A stretch of 14,807 bases of DNA, taken from Planococcus sp. (in: firmicutes). Lineage in GTDB: Bacteria; Bacillota; Bacilli; Bacillales_A; Planococcaceae. Location of the stretch: positions 1 through 14,807 of the forward strand of contig JASKZU010000294.1 in NCBI GenBank assembly GCA_030147455.1, given 5' to 3'. Shown here piece by piece: positions 11,903 to 14,807 of this stretch (positions are counted from its first letter, which is position 1; the number at the start of each line of letters is the position of its first letter). The notes below the pieces were generated by a model, which was not told the origin of the DNA, did no database searches, and saw only the letters and a program-made list of their open reading frames with translations. The translations under genes were made by a program, and so were the position numbers.

Positions 11903-13873
11903 ATGGCAAAAACGAACAGCACGGCATACAACGAAGAAGCAATCCAAGTTCTAGAAGGGCTGGATGCTGTACGCAAACGTCCGGGGATGTACATCGGGTC
12001 GACCGATACCCGCGGTTTGCATCATTTGGTTTATGAAATTGTCGACAACTCGGTCGATGAAGCACTCGCCGGGTTCGGCGAACAAATCACGGTAATGATT
12101 CACGAAGACAACAGCATTAGCGTCCGCGACTACGGCCGCGGCATGCCAACCGGGATGCACCGAAGCGGCAAGCCGACGCCGGAAGTCATTTTGACGGTGC
12201 TTCATGCCGGCGGTAAATTCGGCCAAGGCGGCTATAAAACAAGCGGCGGGCTTCACGGCGTCGGCGCTTCTGTCGTCAATGCCCTGTCGCAATTCTTGGA
12301 AGTCACCATTCACCGCGACGGGCGCAAATACCGCCAGCGTTTTGAACAAGGCGGCAAGCCCGTTACGACGCTTGAGGAAATCGGCAAAACAAAAGAAACC
12401 GGCACGTGCATTCACTTTTTGCCGGACGAGACGATCTTTTCCGTCTCTAAATACAATTACGATACATTAAGCGAACGGTTGCGCGAATCGGCATTTCTGA
12501 TGAAAGGCTTGAAGATCGACTTGATCGATGAGCGCACAGAAACGAGCGAAAGCTTTTTCTACGATACCGGCATTGAGGCGTTCGTCGAGTATTTGAACGA
12601 GGAAAAAGACGTGCTTCACAAAGTCGCCTATATGGAAGGGCAAAACGACAGCCTGGAAGTGGAATTTGCGTTTCAGTTTAACGACGGCTATTCCGAGACC
12701 ATTTTGTCGTTCGTCAACAACGTCCGGACGCGTGACGGCGGGACGCATGAAACCGGCGCCAAAGCAGCCATGACCCGCGTGTTCAACGATTACGCGCGAA
12801 AAATCAACTTGCTCAAGGAAAAAGACAAAAACCTGGAAGGCTCGGATATCCGCGAAGGTTTGGCGGCGATCGTTTCCGTGCGCATCCCGGAAGCCTTGCT
12901 TCAGTTTGAAGGCCAGACCAAAAGCAAGCTCGGAACAAGCGAAGCCCGTGGTGCGGTCGATGCGGTTATTTCGCAGCAACTCATGTATTTTCTTGAGGAA
13001 AATGCGGAACAAAGCGCGTCGCTCGTGCGAAAAGCGATCCGCGCCTCACAAGCGCGCCTTGCTGCCCGTAAGGCACGGGAAGATGCGCGCAATGGCAAAA
13101 AACGCAAAAAATCCGATACGCTCTTGTCCGGCAAACTGACGCCGGCGCAGTCGCGCAACGCCAAAAAGAACGAATTGTACCTGGTAGAGGGCGACTCGGC
13201 CGGCGGTTCAGCCAAACAAGGCCGCGACCGGACATTCCAGGCCATCTTGCCGCTCCGCGGTAAAGTCGTCAACACCGAGAAAGCAAAACTCGAAGAAATC
13301 ATGAAAAATGAAGAAATCGCCACCATCATCCATGCAATTGGCGGCGGCGTGTCTTCTGATTTCTCTGTAGACGATATCGCCTACAACAAAGTCATCATCA
13401 TGACCGATGCCGATACGGACGGCGCGCACATTCAAGTGCTGCTCTTGACCTTTTTCTACCGCTACATGAAACCGCTCATCGAATCCGGCAAAGTGTTTAT
13501 CGCACTGCCGCCGCTTTACAAAGTGTCCAAAGGCGCCGGCAAAAAGGAAGTCGTCGACTATGCATGGACCGAAGCGGATTTGGATGCTTCGATCAAGAAA
13601 ATCGGCAAAGGCTATATGCTGCAGCGCTATAAAGGACTCGGGGAAATGAACGCCGACCAGCTATGGGAAACGACGATGAACCCGGAATCCCGCACATTGA
13701 TCCGTGTGACCATTGAAGACGGAGCCCGTGCGGAACGACGCATCACGACGCTGATGGGCGACAAAGTCGAACCGCGCCGCAAATGGATCGAAGGCAACGT
13801 CGATTTCGGATTGGAAGATGACAGCAATATTCTAGAAAATGATTTGATTCACGCTGAGGAGGAAATTGTATGA
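11903..13873 (+). CDS. parE: DNA topoisomerase IV subunit B
   Basis: The ATPase subunit of topoisomerase IV, which with ParC separates linked daughter chromosomes. The 656-residue length is normal. GHKL ATPase motifs are intact: E45 and N49 (Y-E-I-V-D-N-S-V-D-E-A), D-Y-G-R-G-M-P (76-82) and G-G-L-H-G-V-G-A-S-V-V-N-A-L (115-128). The Q-T-K-S-K-L-G loop carries the switch lysine. The TOPRIM domain has E429 (V-E-G-D-S-A-G-G-S) and the D-A-D-T-D metal site (502-506), and the C-terminal Y-K-G-L-G-E-M-N-A-D-Q-L-W is present. I choose the ATG at 11903, six bases after GGAGGG; an ATG at 11882 would be inside the LexA box with no ribosome site. Its stop overlaps the parC start (ATGA), so the two are coupled. 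The choice of ParE over GyrB rests on the linked parC and the yneT neighbour. Confidence 0.97.
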   Translation: MAKTNSTAYNEEAIQVLEGLDAVRKRPGMYIGSTDTRGLHHLVYEIVDNSVDEALAGFGEQITVMIHEDNSISVRDYGRGMPTGMHRSGKPTPEVILTVLHAGGKFGQGGYKTSGGLHGVGASVVNALSQFLEVTIHRDGRKYRQRFEQGGKPVTTLEEIGKTKETGTCIHFLPDETIFSVSKYNYDTLSERLRESAFLMKGLKIDLIDERTETSESFFYDTGIEAFVEYLNEEKDVLHKVAYMEGQNDSLEVEFAFQFNDGYSETILSFVNNVRTRDGGTHETGAKAAMTRVFNDYARKINLLKEKDKNLEGSDIREGLAAIVSVRIPEALLQFEGQTKSKLGTSEARGAVDAVISQQLMYFLEENAEQSASLVRKAIRASQARLAARKAREDARNGKKRKKSDTLLSGKLTPAQSRNAKKNELYLVEGDSAGGSAKQGRDRTFQAILPLRGKVVNTEKAKLEEIMKNEEIATIIHAIGGGVSSDFSVDDIAYNKVIIMTDADTDGAHIQVLLLTFFYRYMKPLIESGKVFIALPPLYKVSKGAGKKEVVDYAWTEADLDASIKKIGKGYMLQRYKGLGEMNADQLWETTMNPESRTLIRVTIEDGARAERRITTLMGDKVEPRRKWIEGNVDFGLEDDSNILENDLIHAEEEIV

Positions 13874-14807
13874 CACAAACCGAACGTTTCCAGGACTTGC
13901 CCTTAGAAGAAGTCATCGGTGACCGGTTTGGCCGATACAGCAAGTACATTATCCAAGACCGCGCGCTGCCGGATGCACGCGACGGGCTAAAACCGGTGCA
14001 GCGCCGCATTTTGTATGCGATGTACCGTGAAGGCAATACAAACGACAAAGCATTCCGAAAATCCGCCAAAACGGTCGGAAATGTTATCGGCAACTACCAT
14101 CCGCACGGCGACAGCTCGGTTTACGAAGCGATGGTGCGCCTGAGCCAGGACTGGAAAGTGCGTCACATGCTCGTCGAAATGCACGGCAACAACGGCTCGA
14201 TGGACGGCGATTCGCCGGCAGCGATGCGTTACACCGAAGCGCGGTTGTCCGCCATTTCCGGCGAATTGCTGCGCGATATCGACAAGCGCACCGTCGAATT
14301 TATCCCGAACTTTGATGATGCCGACGTGGAACCGACTGTGTTGCCGGCTCGTTTCCCGAGTTTGCTTGTCAACGGCGCGACCGGCATTTCAGCCGGCTAT
14401 ACGACCGATATCCCGCCGCATGCGCTGCACGAAGCGCTTGATGCTGTGTTGATGCGCATCGACAACCCGAATGCGACGATCGATGAATTGATGACCGTCA
14501 TCCAAGGGCCGGATTTTCCGACCGGCGGCATCATCCAAGGCGTCGAGGGCATTAAAAAAGCCTACGAAACCGGGCGCGGCAAAATTGTCATCCGTTCTAA
14601 AGCCGCAGTTGAACCGATCAAAGGCGGCAAAGAGCAAATCGTCATTACGGAAATTCCCTATGAAGTAAACAAAGCCAGCCTGATCAAGAAAATTGATGAC
14701 CACCGCTTTGACCGCAAACTGGACGGCATCTCTGAAGTGCGCGATGAAACCGACCGTACGGGCCTTCGCATTGTTATCGAGCTGAAAAAAGAAGTGCAGG
14801 CAGCAGG
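13870..14807 (+). CDS. parC: DNA topoisomerase IV subunit A, N-terminal part (runs off the window)
   Basis: The DNA-cutting subunit of topoisomerase IV; only about 312 codons are in view out of roughly 800. The catalytic tyrosine is Y121 (A-A-M-R-Y-T-E-A-R), next to R120. The quinolone-determining region reads H-P-H-G-D-S-S-V-Y-E-A-M-V-R; S82 and E86 correspond to S80 and E84 of Staphylococcus aureus GrlA, both in the quinolone-susceptible form. The tower domain follows (FIPNFDDADVEPTVLPARFP as F-I-P-N-F-D-D, then L-P-A-R-F-P). The start ATG at 13870 shares bases with the parE stop and has GAGGAGG inside the end of parE. The beginning M-T-Q-T-E-R-F-Q-D-L-P-L-E-E is typical of Gram-positive ParC. 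The frame is open to the last base. Confidence 0.97.
   Translation, partial: MTQTERFQDLPLEEVIGDRFGRYSKYIIQDRALPDARDGLKPVQRRILYAMYREGNTNDKAFRKSAKTVGNVIGNYHPHGDSSVYEAMVRLSQDWKVRHMLVEMHGNNGSMDGDSPAAMRYTEARLSAISGELLRDIDKRTVEFIPNFDDADVEPTVLPARFPSLLVNGATGISAGYTTDIPPHALHEALDAVLMRIDNPNATIDELMTVIQGPDFPTGGIIQGVEGIKKAYETGRGKIVIRSKAAVEPIKGGKEQIVITEIPYEVNKASLIKKIDDHRFDRKLDGISEVRDETDRTGLRIVIELKKEVQAA

Noticed and set aside
12467..13012. 181-codon minus-strand frame inside parE
   Set aside because: Antisense shadow of a clear parE sequence without start signals.

Overview
This looks like chromosome of a low-to-mid GC Gram-positive bacterium, most likely a member of the Planococcaceae (Planococcus/Planomicrobium type). 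That is inference: gene starts carry strong AGGAGG-type ribosome sites, promoters are sigma-A-like, and the block aconitase - yneP - yneQ - yneR - plsY - yneT - parE - parC matches the Bacillus subtilis citB-to-grlA neighbourhood. I see no phage, insertion sequence, CRISPR array, rRNA or tRNA.

Left part (1-2330): the 5' part of mscL on the minus strand, whose expected start codon is missing; a membrane-anchored lytic transglycosylase; a small GlsB/YeaQ/YmgE membrane protein behind a sigma-B-like promoter; a nicotinamidase (pncA); and an undescribed 36-residue hydrophobic peptide gene with its own good promoter and terminator.

Middle part (2331-6623), the accessory-looking section: a tyrosine-recombinase-fold protein that has lost nearly all catalytic residues; a winged-helix regulator; and, divergent from it, a three-gene module (PLDc_N small membrane protein, ABC ATPase, ABC-2 permease) that resembles yxlE-yxlF-yxlG of the B. 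subtilis sigY operon but has no sigma factor or anti-sigma genes here. The regulator and the module are read from back-to-back promoters that appear to share one self-complementary -35 hexamer (TTGCAA), and a palindromic, Fur-box-like operator lies over the module's -10 region. A DinB-family protein follows.

Right part (6624-14807) is conserved core: aconitase; the thioesterase yneP overlapping yneQ; the convergent plsY-yneR pair, sharing one bidirectional terminator with yneQ; the CoA-binding protein yneT; and the topoisomerase IV genes parE and parC (parC runs off the end). A well-formed LexA (SOS) box sits between the parE promoter and its ribosome site. Convergent gene pairs in the window are consistently separated by bidirectional hairpin terminators.
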